Shown: positions 1-6,368, numbered from the stretch's first letter. The stretch is 7,040 nt of DNA from an uncultured Lachnospiraceae bacterium (GCA_947177925.1 CAMWWJ010000178.1:1-7040), one strand, 5' to 3'. The notes: a model not told the origin generated them from the sequence alone. A program made the numbers and translations.

Positions 1-73
1 CCTCTAAGGTAATCTGATTGGAAGCCTTGCTTTTCAAACAATCCATATGTATATTTTTTTTAATTAGATTCAT
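1..73 (-). CDS. DUF3794 (SPOCS)-type sporulation/envelope protein, 5' end only
   Basis: Partial gene running off the left edge; only the first 24 codons are present. Read on the minus strand from ATG at 73-71 it begins MNLIKKNIHMDCLKSKAS and continues open to base 1. This resembles the conserved N-terminus (M-E-L-I/V-K-K-N-I-H-M...QxTL-D/E) that I know from clostridial DUF3794/SPOCS-domain proteins, many of which end in a LysM peptidoglycan-binding domain. The start is fixed by a near-perfect Shine-Dalgarno, AAGGAGG at 86-80, six bases before the ATG. It follows the DUF6465-type gene on the same strand after a 93-bp gap holding a hairpin and a sporulation-type promoter. SPOCS proteins are linked to spore coat or envelope assembly; the exact role here is unknown. 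Family assignment rests on a short N-terminal match recalled from memory, and the domain itself lies outside the window. Confidence 0.72.
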   Translation of the reverse strand, partial: MNLIKKNIHMDCLKSKASNQITLE

Positions 74-140
74 AAAAAACCTCCTTCTTTCCTGCCTATA
101 CATTTCTACAATGTATGACGGAAAAAAGGAGGTTATGAAT
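68..140 (-). promoter_or_regulatory. Leader hairpin that can sequester the SD and start codon of the DUF3794 gene
   Basis: In minus-strand RNA the 5' arm (140-120) reads ATTCATAACCTCCTTTTTTCC and the 3' arm (92-68) contains GGAAAGAAGGAGGTT followed by a 4-U bulge and ATGAAT. All 21 bases of the 5' arm can pair, one as G-U. The loop carries a second hairpin, ATACAT/ATGTAT (116-111 with 103-98). The 3' arm holds both the Shine-Dalgarno (86-80) and the ATG (73-71). A run of six U follows GGAGG, so the same structure also resembles an intrinsic terminator for readthrough from the upstream gene. The pairing is visible in the sequence; the regulatory role is inferred. Confidence 0.6.
110..138 (-). 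promoter_or_regulatory. Candidate sigma-E-type sporulation promoter for the DUF3794 gene
   Basis: On the minus strand, TCATAAC (138-132) is separated by 14 bases from CATACATT (117-110). The second box matches the sigma-E -10 consensus CATACAnT exactly, and the first matches five of seven positions of the -35 consensus [GT][AC]ATA[TC]T at the usual spacing. Initiation about 7 bases downstream would give a leader of roughly 30 nt that lacks the 5' arm of the hairpin, leaving the Shine-Dalgarno free. The downstream family is sporulation-linked, which agrees. No sigma-A-like promoter was seen in this gap. Confidence 0.5.
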
Positions 141-166
141 GTTTTCTTGCTTATCTTTCCTATGTA

Positions 167-562
167 TTAGATACCGAAGCTTCCTGTTACTTCTTCATTG
201 ATTACATAGTATACCTGACTCTCTTCTGGCTTTACATATAATTCAACTGTCTTAAAATCAGATACTTTTTTCTTTAAGTCATATTTCCATACGTCTTTTG
301 CAATTTTTACTAAATCTTCTGTGGTGTAGGATCTTCCGGAAAACTGTAAATTCACTACTGCTTTTACTTCAGCTTTCTTTTCCGGTGCAGCTTTCTTTTC
401 TGCTGCTTCCTTCTTTGCAGAAGCTGCCTTTTTTGCAGGAGCTGCCTTTTTTGCAGGAGCTGCCTTTGCTTCTGCTTTAGCCGGTGCTGCTTCTACTGGT
501 TTTGCTGCTGCTACAGCTTTTGCTACTGGTTTTGCGGTTGCTGCTACTTTTACATCTGCCAT
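167..562 (-). CDS. DUF6465-type protein with an Ala/Lys-rich N-terminal tail
   Basis: A 131-residue protein with two parts. Residues 1-68 are low complexity, almost only Ala, Lys, Pro, Glu and Val, with tandem AAPAKK-like hexapeptides at about 34-63, resembling the basic tails of histone H1-like and other nucleic-acid-binding proteins. Residues 69-131 form a compact domain (NLQFSGRSYTTEDL...VELYVKPEESQVYYVINEE) that I recognise as DUF6465, common in Lachnospiraceae and of unknown function. I place the start at ATG 562-560 rather than the in-frame GTG at 580, because AAGGGAG (578-572) sits eight bases before the ATG and would overlap the GTG reading. It has its own promoter 91 bases upstream and looks monocistronic or cotranscribed with the DUF3794 gene downstream. 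No signal peptide or membrane segment is visible. Nucleic-acid binding is suggested only by composition. Confidence 0.85.
   Translation of the reverse strand: MADVKVAATAKPVAKAVAAAKPVEAAPAKAEAKAAPAKKAAPAKKAASAKKEAAEKKAAPEKKAEVKAVVNLQFSGRSYTTEDLVKIAKDVWKYDLKKKVSDFKTVELYVKPEESQVYYVINEEVTGSFGI
414..464. repeat. 18-bp tandem repeat encoding AAPAKK hexapeptides
   Basis: The unit GCTGCCTTTTTTGCAGGA occurs twice in perfect tandem (423-440 and 441-458), followed by a partial third copy (459-464) and preceded by a diverged partial copy (414-422). It lies inside the low-complexity tail of the DUF6465-type gene and keeps the reading frame. Such arrays can change copy number by slippage, altering tail length without breaking the protein. 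Confidence 0.8.
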
Positions 563-652
563 TTCCTTTTCTCCCTTCACACGCTCTAATCGTGATCATT
601 TTTTACTTTAATATATTGTGGACATCAGAGTTTTACTTTGTCCTCTTGTGCA

Positions 653-681
653 ATAGTAACTCATTTTTTCCGGTATGTCAA
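653..681 (-). promoter_or_regulatory. Sigma-A-type promoter of the DUF6465-type gene
   Basis: On the minus strand a perfect -35 box TTGACA (681-676) is followed after 17 bases by TACTAT (658-653), a good -10 box. Transcription would start near 646 and give an untranslated leader of about 84 nt before the ATG at 562. This suggests the DUF6465-type gene is transcribed independently of the upstream operon and could be strongly expressed. Confidence 0.72.
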
Positions 682-733
682 ATATTTTGTCATAATTCTG
701 CAGAAAAATTTTTTTAGGCAATTTTATTTTTCT

Positions 734-749
734 GTTAGCTTCCGCTAAC
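734..749 (-). terminator. Stem-loop directly after uppP, possible operon end
   Basis: Immediately after the uppP stop codon the RNA can form GTTAGC-GGAA-GCTAAC, a 6-bp stem closed by a GNRA tetraloop. The bases that follow are A-rich rather than U-rich, so it is not a classic intrinsic terminator in this direction; it may instead protect the 3' end or mark processing. No better terminator was found between uppP and the next promoter. Confidence 0.35.
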
Positions 750-1577
750 TTATCCCACTGCTGCAAAGTAAATAAGCACTATGATTCCCAACACAATTCT
801 ATAATATCCAAACACCTTAAAGTCATGTTTTTTTATAAAATCCATCAGAAAACGGATTACGATTACGGAAACCACAAATGCCACAATCATGCCTACTGCC
901 AGTAAAACCAGCTCATTTCCCGAGAAGGCAAAGCCGTATTTTACAAGCTTTAAAAGGCTTGCTCCAAACATGACGGGAATGGCTAAAAAGAAGGTGAATT
1001 CAGCGGCAACCGTTCTGGAAACCCCTATCATAAGCGCCCCTACTATCGTTGCACCGGAGCGGGAGGTGCCGGGAAAGATGGCGGCAATCAACTGGAATAC
1101 TCCGATCAGCATTGCCGTGGTATAAGTAATCTCTCCAAGGGAATTTATTTTGGAAGACTTATTTTTATTAGCCGTCTCCACCACAAGAAATAAAATTCCA
1201 AATACAATAAGAGCAATGGCAACTGTCACATAATTGTAAAATAATTCATTGAAGATATCATCAAATAAAATTCCTATAATCGCTGCCGGAACACATGCCA
1301 CAACGATCTTAAACCACATGCTCCATGTTTCCTTTACAAGAAACGGACCTTTGTCTTTGTTAAAATTAAAGGGAAATATTTTATTCCAGAACAGCACCAC
1401 CACTGCCATAATGGCGCCCAGTTGAATGACTACAAGAAACATTTCCAGAAATTCCGGCGACACATCCAGGGTAACAAATTCATCCAGTAAGATCATATGT
1501 CCGGTGCTGCTGATGGGAAGCCATTCCGTAATGCCTTCCACGATGCCAAATAAAATTGCTTTTAAAATCTCAATCAT
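750..1577 (-). CDS. uppP: Undecaprenyl-diphosphatase UppP/BacA
   Basis: An integral membrane enzyme that removes one phosphate from undecaprenyl diphosphate, regenerating the lipid carrier used for peptidoglycan, teichoic acid and capsule building; overexpression of the family gives bacitracin resistance. At 275 residues it has the normal family length. Both signatures are intact: EGITEWLPISSTGH at residues 14-27, with the acidic pair E14/E18 and H27, and PGTSRSGATI at 169-178 with R173. Several hydrophobic segments follow, for example about 45-65, 92-107, 116-133, 193-210 and 224-245, with a last one at 258-274. The ATG at 1577 is preceded by AGGGAG at 1590-1585. It is the last gene of the run, 21 bp after the patatin-like gene, so probably cotranscribed with it. 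Family and catalytic residues are clear; whether it is the only UppP of the organism cannot be seen. Confidence 0.97.
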   Translation of the reverse strand: MIEILKAILFGIVEGITEWLPISSTGHMILLDEFVTLDVSPEFLEMFLVVIQLGAIMAVVVLFWNKIFPFNFNKDKGPFLVKETWSMWFKIVVACVPAAIIGILFDDIFNELFYNYVTVAIALIVFGILFLVVETANKNKSSKINSLGEITYTTAMLIGVFQLIAAIFPGTSRSGATIVGALMIGVSRTVAAEFTFFLAIPVMFGASLLKLVKYGFAFSGNELVLLAVGMIVAFVVSVIVIRFLMDFIKKHDFKVFGYYRIVLGIIVLIYFAAVG

Positions 1578-1598
1578 GCTTTTTCTCCCTAACTATTT

Positions 1599-2462
1599 TT
1601 ATTTCGATACAGGCTTATCCAAATACTGCTTCATTGCCTCGTAAGAACGCTCCGCCTCCTGATAGCCCTGCTTATACAGCGCCCTCAGCTTTCTCTTATC
1701 CTTTTCCAGTCTTCCCAGATGAGAATCAAACTGGGGACGGATGACAAATAGATTGCCCTTCCTTTCTTCCTCCTCCAGAAACTCCATTGTTTCATTATAT
1801 GCCACATGACGGTTCTTCATGTTCTCCACCACCATGGGATATTTCCGGTAGCGCATTTTTATAAGCTCCATATGGGAAGAAGGTTTGCGCACATAGCCTT
1901 CATGCTTTGTTAAAACCACCACGTTTTTTTCATTGCCGTCCGCAATGGATTTCCGGATTGGAATGGAATCAGAAATTCCTCCGTCCAGATAATAGGAACC
2001 GTCAATTTCCACGTTATTTGATACAAGAGGAAGTGAGCTTGAGGCTCTGATCCACTGAATATCCTTCCTCATGTCCATAAGCCTTGGGTACTCCGGTTCT
2101 CCAGTTTCGATATTGGTAACCACAGCATATGCTTTCCCTTTGTAATTCTTGAATTCCTCATAATTAAACATGTCAAGCTCATTTGGAATCCGGTTATAGC
2201 AAAAATCCGCTCCGAACAGATCCCCCGTCTTCAACAGACTGTAATAGCTGCAATAATCTTTTTCCTTTAAATATTTTACCGAAATACGGTAGGCTCTTTT
2301 TTTCTGCTTGGATAAATAGCTGCAGACATGACATGCGCCTGCGGATACCCCGTAGCAGCTTGAAAACTCAATTCCCTTATCCAAAAAGAAATCCAGTACC
2401 CCTGCTGTATAAATCCCTTTCATTCCTCCGCCTTCCAATACAAGGCCTGCCTGATACATCAT
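1599..2462 (-). CDS. Patatin-like phospholipase family protein
   Basis: A predicted Ser-Asp dyad lipid acyl hydrolase of 287 residues, similar in layout to the YjjU-type bacterial patatin proteins. The oxyanion-hole glycines are at residues 11-16 (GGGMKG), the nucleophile elbow is GVSAG at 38-42 with S40, and the catalytic aspartate lies in DGG at 160-162 (D160). There is no signal peptide and no convincing membrane helix, so it is probably cytoplasmic or peripheral on the membrane. Natural substrate is unknown; phospholipid or lysophospholipid hydrolysis is the family expectation. Two adjacent ATG codons (2462 and 2459) are possible starts; AGGAGAG at 2476-2470 overlaps the stop codon of the aminotransferase gene and supports either. 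The 12-bp gap to that gene and 21-bp gap to uppP point to one transcript. Its placement beside uppP suggests a membrane-lipid role, which is inference. Confidence 0.93.
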   Translation of the reverse strand: MMYQAGLVLEGGGMKGIYTAGVLDFFLDKGIEFSSCYGVSAGACHVCSYLSKQKKRAYRISVKYLKEKDYCSYYSLLKTGDLFGADFCYNRIPNELDMFNYEEFKNYKGKAYAVVTNIETGEPEYPRLMDMRKDIQWIRASSSLPLVSNNVEIDGSYYLDGGISDSIPIRKSIADGNEKNVVVLTKHEGYVRKPSSHMELIKMRYRKYPMVVENMKNRHVAYNETMEFLEEEERKGNLFVIRPQFDSHLGRLEKDKRKLRALYKQGYQEAERSYEAMKQYLDKPVSK

Positions 2463-2474
2463 GCAATCACTCTC

Positions 2475-3662
2475 CTAGTCTTCATACTCTTTAGCCAGTT
2501 TACGAAATGCTTCCAGGGAACGTTCCACCTTTTCGGTAGGAACACAGTAAGCAATCCTGAAAAATCCCGGACATCCAAAGCTGTCCCCCGGCACCAGCGC
2601 CAGTTCATATTTTAATGCTTTATTACAAAATTCCACCGCATCCTCCTCCAGCGCTCTCGGGAACATATAAAAGGTGCCTCCGGGCTTTACGCAGGTAAAG
2701 CCAAGGTCTGTCAATTCCTTATATAAAATCCTCATATTTTCTTCATACACGGACAAATCTGCCGTATCCTCCAGCAACTCAGCCACAACTAACTGAATCA
2801 GGGATGCGGGACAGTTGTGTCCAATGCCTCTGGATATCTGGGTGCACATATGAATGATAAGCTCCCCGTCCTTACAATTGGGATTCACTGCCACATAGCC
2901 CAGTCTTTCGCCTGGAATGGACAGGGACTTGCTGAAGGAGTAGCACATAATTGTATTATCATAATACCTGGAAACCACAGGCGCCTTTACACCTTCAAAG
3001 ATGATTTCCCTGTAAGGTTCATCGGAAATGATATAAATATCATGTCCATATTCCCTTTGTTTCTTCCTTAAAATATCCGTCAGCTTTTTTATGGTCTCTT
3101 CCGAATAAACGATTCCTGAAGGGTTGTTGGGCGTATTGATTAAAACCGCTCCTGTTTTTTCAGAAAGCATTTCTTCAAATTTTTCAAAATTTATCTGCAA
3201 GGTTTCCGTATCTGCCTGAACCACTTTCATATTGGCTCCCGTCGCCTGGATATAAGGCCCGTATTCTGGAAAATATGGAGCAAATACCAGAATATCCTCT
3301 CCCGGCACTGTTACCGCCCGGAAGGCATGTGCCAAAGCTCCTGCTGCCCCGGATGCCATAAATACATGATTGCCCGTATAGGGAAGCCCAAACCTTTTTG
3401 CCAACGAAGCTGCCACAGCCTCTCTCACTTCCCATATTCCATGTCCTTCGCTATAGCCATGGAGCGTCAGCGGGTCCTCTTTTCCCAACAGCCTGACGGC
3501 AGTTTCCTTAAACTTTTCCGGCACCGGGACGGAGGGATTTCCAAGGCTGTAATCAAATACATTTTCATATCCGATTTCCTTTCCCCTTTTATTGGCATAG
3601 GCAGAGATTTCCCTGATGACGGATTTTCCATTCAACATCTCTTTATACTTTGGTGAAATCAT
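2475..3662 (-). CDS. Pyridoxal phosphate-dependent aminotransferase, class I/II (aspartate aminotransferase-like)
   Basis: A fold-type I PLP enzyme of 395 residues, full length for the family. Visible signature residues are NTPNNPSG at 176-183 (N180, cofactor ring contact), SDEPY at 213-217 (D214 to the pyridine nitrogen, Y217), SFSKSLSIPGERLGY at 242-256 with the Schiff-base lysine K245 and phosphate-binding R253, and the substrate carboxylate arginine R369 in FFRIAY. It looks most like the clostridial aspartate-aminotransferase-like group (PRK06836 type), but the amino-acid substrate cannot be fixed from sequence alone. The ATG at 3662 lies 3 bp after the stop of the SGNH gene, and its Shine-Dalgarno (GAAGGAA) is inside the end of that gene, a layout typical of translational coupling. 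Why an aminotransferase is embedded in an envelope-modification operon is not evident. Confidence 0.94.
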   Translation of the reverse strand: MISPKYKEMLNGKSVIREISAYANKRGKEIGYENVFDYSLGNPSVPVPEKFKETAVRLLGKEDPLTLHGYSEGHGIWEVREAVAASLAKRFGLPYTGNHVFMASGAAGALAHAFRAVTVPGEDILVFAPYFPEYGPYIQATGANMKVVQADTETLQINFEKFEEMLSEKTGAVLINTPNNPSGIVYSEETIKKLTDILRKKQREYGHDIYIISDEPYREIIFEGVKAPVVSRYYDNTIMCYSFSKSLSIPGERLGYVAVNPNCKDGELIIHMCTQISRGIGHNCPASLIQLVVAELLEDTADLSVYEENMRILYKELTDLGFTCVKPGGTFYMFPRALEEDAVEFCNKALKYELALVPGDSFGCPGFFRIAYCVPTEKVERSLEAFRKLAKEYED

Positions 3663-3665
3663 AAT

Positions 3666-4598
3666 TTATTCCTTCTTTTCTAAAAAATTTTCTATGTCCT
3701 TTATTAACATCTCTGTTCGTATTTTAGCCCCTTCATTGGTTAAATGCAAATAAGTATTATAAAAAAGTTCCGGCGGCATACAATATTCCGTATAATCCGA
3801 TATGACCGGACAATCCAGCTTGGCTCTCAGCTCCTGTTCAAATGCGGCATATTCTTCTTTTTTCGGGGCATTCTCATAATAGGCGATGGGGTATGCCGCA
3901 ATTACAAGAGTGGCACCCTTATTTTCCACATATTCATTCAGCTTGTTGACTCTTTCCACATACTCCCTGCTTATGACAGGAACCTGCACTTCACTAAATT
4001 CCAGCTCCGGCAGGCTTTCAGGGCGTTCACTGATATTGTCGCCATATTCATTGTACATATTTCTTGCATATATGCTCTCTTCTGTAAAGTTTCCTATACT
4101 ATTGGTCCAAAGCCCTATGCATTTTTTCAGATAGGAGGGGTAAGCCTTTACCATATCCGGAATATCCTTTATCCTGATAAAACGATAAAGTTCTAAATGG
4201 TTTTCGATTGTAATCCATGCCAGCTCCGGATTTTTTATTTTATCATCATCATCAAAGCTGGAAGGGCTTAATATAATAAGATCCCCTTTCTGCACATTGA
4301 TTTTTGCCGCCTGCTCATTAAAGGGATTTCCCACCCCGCCGTGAAGGCCCATATTTACCACAGGCATATGAAGCGCATTTTCCATATCCTCCGATACGAT
4401 GCCAAAGGGAAGATTGGAATTCCCCACCAGTACAATCTTAGGCCCTTCTATGGACTCAAGCCGTTTTACCTTATCAATCAGGGATGCCTGATTATTTTGC
4501 AGATATTGGGGCATGATGACTGCAAAGCATAACAGAAACAGCAGGATTGCCAAAATGATGCACTTTAAAAAAAACAGAAGCTCTTTTTTATATTTCAT
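3666..4598 (-). CDS. Membrane-anchored SGNH/DltD-like protein, partner of the MBOAT acyltransferase
   Basis: A 310-residue protein with one N-terminal membrane segment (about residues 9-30, after KYKKE) and the remainder outside the membrane. The SGNH-hydrolase pattern is recognisable: block I around GNSN with candidate nucleophile S61, a downstream Asn-Gly-rich stretch (N82-MGLHGGVG) and a block V histidine H285 in YLHLTNEGA. The acidic residue expected three positions before that histidine is not present (T282, with N281 beside it), so catalysis may differ. The family works with MBOAT proteins, as AlgJ/AlgX with AlgI or DltD with DltB, receiving acyl groups carried across the membrane. No dltA or dltC genes are present here, so D-alanylation is not indicated. 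A GGAAAGGAAAG stretch precedes the ATG at 4598. It ends 3 bp before the aminotransferase start. The MBOAT gene lies upstream, separated by an inserted palindromic element. Confidence 0.82.
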   Translation of the reverse strand: MKYKKELLFFLKCIILAILLFLLCFAVIMPQYLQNNQASLIDKVKRLESIEGPKIVLVGNSNLPFGIVSEDMENALHMPVVNMGLHGGVGNPFNEQAAKINVQKGDLIILSPSSFDDDDKIKNPELAWITIENHLELYRFIRIKDIPDMVKAYPSYLKKCIGLWTNSIGNFTEESIYARNMYNEYGDNISERPESLPELEFSEVQVPVISREYVERVNKLNEYVENKGATLVIAAYPIAYYENAPKKEEYAAFEQELRAKLDCPVISDYTEYCMPPELFYNTYLHLTNEGAKIRTEMLIKDIENFLEKKE

Positions 4599-4658
4599 AA
4601 ATGGTCAGCTTTCCTTTCCGGACAGATTCAAACACCCTCCGCTATTTTTATAATCAAA

Positions 4659-4880
4659 GTAACAGTTCAGCCCTCAGTTTTCCCCCACAGGAATGGGGAA
4701 CGGTTGCTGACAGAAAATGATTTCTAAAGGAGCCCTTATAAAAACGCCAGCGCTTAGCGGTATTTTCGAGCTTAGCACTGCTGCGTTTTTATCAGAGCGG
4801 GAGCGTGGCGACGTAGAAACATTTTCTGTCGGCAGCCGTTCCCGATTCCTGCGGGGGAAAACTGAGGGCTGAACTGTTAC
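4659..4880. mobile_element. MITE-like palindromic insertion, 222 bp, IS66-type ends
   Basis: The ends are inverted repeats of 61 bp (4659-4719 and 4820-4880) matching at 57 positions, the outer 28 perfectly, beginning GTAACAGTTCAGCCCTCAG. A second inner inverted repeat (about 4738-4757 with 4774-4792) starts ATAAAAACGC, so nearly the whole element can fold into one long hairpin. It is flanked by the 8-bp duplication TAATCAAA and encodes no protein. IS66-family elements typically start GTAA and make 8-bp duplications, so it is best explained as a non-autonomous element moved by an IS66-like transposase; that assignment is knowledge-based inference. It interrupts the gap between the MBOAT and SGNH genes. 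The inner hairpin ends GCGTTTTTAT on both strands and could terminate or attenuate transcription, or guide mRNA processing, before the downstream four genes. Confidence 0.88.
4738..4792. terminator. Inner hairpin of the MITE, bidirectional terminator-like
   Basis: Both arms begin ATAAAAACGC when read inward and continue with a near-complementary CAG-GCT-AGC stretch, giving a stem of about 18 pairs with a 2-nt bulge and a loop of about 13 to 16 nt. Read on either strand the stem ends in GCG followed by five T, as in an intrinsic terminator. On the minus strand it would lie between the MBOAT and SGNH genes. It may instead simply be part of the element's foldback structure. Confidence 0.4.
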
Positions 4881-4883
4881 TAA

Positions 4884-6365
4884 TCAAAACTGAAAATATA
4901 TGAACTGTGTCTGTTCATACAGATTTCCATACACTCCAAAGAACAAAATGCCAAGCAGCAGTCCTGCATAAATCACATAGCGCAGCCATGCGCCCTGGGA
5001 AAATACAAACTCCGCCACATCTATCCCCTTATATTTCATACCGTCTACAAGAAACAAAAGAAGAATGGACAGAAGCAGGATCACGGCTGTCCGGGTGTCC
5101 ATTCCCATGCTGACAAATGCAAGTCCTGCTATTCTTTCCGGCGCCAGATAATCAAAGCATTTTTTTATCATAAGGAATGCTGTACCCATACTGTCTGCCC
5201 GGAAAAAAAGCCATGTGAAGTCCACCAGTGCAAAGGTCAAAAGCCTTGCCGCCAGACGATAGCTAAATCTGCCTGTATCCATCGAAAATCTGCCCCTCAG
5301 CCTTTTTCTGAAGCCTGCCGTCAGTTCTTCCACAATCATAAAGATACCATTCATGGCTCCCCACACGATATAATTCCATGCGGCTCCATGCCACATGCCG
5401 CTTACAAGAAAAATCAGAAATACATTGATATATTTTCTGATCTTTCCCTTCCGGTTACCGCCTAAGGGAATGTACAAATAATCCCGAAACCAGCTCGTCA
5501 GGGAAATATGCCATCTTTTCCAGAATTGGGAAATACTTGCCGCATAATAAGGACTTTTGAAGTTCTCCATTAACCGAAAATCCAGTATTCGGGCGCTGCC
5601 AATGGCAATCAGGGAATACCCCCCGAAATCGCAGTAAATCTGTATGGCAAACAATACTGCCGCCAATATGATCTCAATACCGGAAAAACCGTTATAATTG
5701 CCAAATACCATGTCTACCGTAGGGGCAATATTATCTGCAATGACCATTTTCATAAACAGGCCCCATGCCATCATAAGAAGTCCTTTTCTGGCATTTTCCA
5801 CGTTAAATTTATGCTCTCTGTCAAACTGCCCTAAAAGATTTTTGGACCGCTCGATAGGACCTGCTACAAGCTGTGGGAAGAAGGACACGAACAACGCATA
5901 TTTTAAGATATTTCGGGTTGCTTTGATTTCTCCCCGGTACACATCCATACTGTAGCTCAATGCCTGAAAAATATAAAAGGAAATCCCCACAGGCAGAAGG
6001 ATGTCAAAATGGGTAAGATTTACTTCCACATTGACAGCCCCGGCTAACCGATTGATATTATCAATGGCAAAATTTATGTACTTAAAGAAAAACAGAATGA
6101 GCAGGTTCAATGCAAAAGTAATTCCTAAACAAGCCTTAGCAGGCGCTTCCTTTCCCTTACTGCGGAACCTTTCGATAAAAAGTCCTCCTGCATAGGTAAT
6201 AAAGGTAGAGCCTGCTAACAATAGCGCATACTTCATATTCCACTGCATATAAAAATAATAACTGACTACTAAAAGCCATAAATTTTTCAACCGCTTTGGC
6301 ATAAGGAAATAAAGGCATACCACAACGGGAAAAAATAGCAGATAGTCTATTGAATTAAATATCAT
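4884..6365 (-). CDS. MBOAT family membrane-bound O-acyltransferase
   Basis: A polytopic membrane protein of 493 residues, typical length for the AlgI/DltB-like bacterial branch, with about ten or more hydrophobic segments spread from residue 8 to 485. Family landmarks are LPVGISFYIFQ at 124-134, PQLVAGPIER at 164-173, IQIYCDFGGYS at 241-251, FWKRWHISLTSW at 281-292 (H286), and WHGAAWNY at 325-332 with H326, the residue equivalent to the catalytic histidine. The protein also ends FIYFQF, as many Firmicute homologues do. It should pass an acyl group, probably acetyl, from the cytoplasmic side to an exported polymer, helped by the SGNH partner. The acceptor is unknown. The ATG at 6365 is 3 bp from the thioredoxin stop, with AGAGGG inside the end of that gene, so translation is probably coupled. 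Its stop codon lies within one copy of the 8-bp duplication of the adjacent MITE; the protein is not truncated by it. Confidence 0.94.
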   Translation of the reverse strand: MIFNSIDYLLFFPVVVCLYFLMPKRLKNLWLLVVSYYFYMQWNMKYALLLAGSTFITYAGGLFIERFRSKGKEAPAKACLGITFALNLLILFFFKYINFAIDNINRLAGAVNVEVNLTHFDILLPVGISFYIFQALSYSMDVYRGEIKATRNILKYALFVSFFPQLVAGPIERSKNLLGQFDREHKFNVENARKGLLMMAWGLFMKMVIADNIAPTVDMVFGNYNGFSGIEIILAAVLFAIQIYCDFGGYSLIAIGSARILDFRLMENFKSPYYAASISQFWKRWHISLTSWFRDYLYIPLGGNRKGKIRKYINVFLIFLVSGMWHGAAWNYIVWGAMNGIFMIVEELTAGFRKRLRGRFSMDTGRFSYRLAARLLTFALVDFTWLFFRADSMGTAFLMIKKCFDYLAPERIAGLAFVSMGMDTRTAVILLLSILLLFLVDGMKYKGIDVAEFVFSQGAWLRYVIYAGLLLGILFFGVYGNLYEQTQFIYFQF

Positions 6366-6368
6366 GCA

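Larger units (their letters stand above)
4651..4888. repeat. 8-bp direct repeat (target-site duplication) around the palindromic element
   Basis: TAATCAAA occurs at 4651-4658 and again at 4881-4888, exactly abutting both ends of the inverted-repeat element. The match stops at 8 bases on each side (G versus A on one flank, A versus C on the other). An exact 8-bp duplication directly at the tips of perfect inverted repeats is the signature of transposase-mediated insertion. The right copy contains the stop codon of the MBOAT gene. Confidence 0.88.

Noticed and set aside
135..170. Plus-strand mini-ORF of 11 codons after AGGAGG
   Set aside because: The spacing between AGGAGG and ATG is only two bases and the motif is explained as the complement of the minus-strand leader hairpin arm.
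563..580. In-frame GTG start extending the DUF6465-type protein by six residues
   Set aside because: The extension reads through the AAGGGAG ribosome binding site that fits the ATG at 562, and no Shine-Dalgarno is well placed for the GTG.
3744..4196. Long plus-strand reading frame opposite the SGNH gene, and similar ones opposite other genes
   Set aside because: Their products match no family, lack ribosome binding sites and lie antisense to genes with clear conserved motifs.
4659..4880. Palindrome as an ordinary terminator or CRISPR-like repeat
   Set aside because: A 61-bp inverted repeat with an exact 8-bp flanking duplication is far larger than a terminator, and there is no repeat-spacer periodicity.
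3666..6365. Classical dlt (D-alanylation) operon
   Set aside because: MBOAT and SGNH proteins are present but no dltA ligase or dltC carrier protein lies nearby, and the SGNH protein is shorter than typical DltD.
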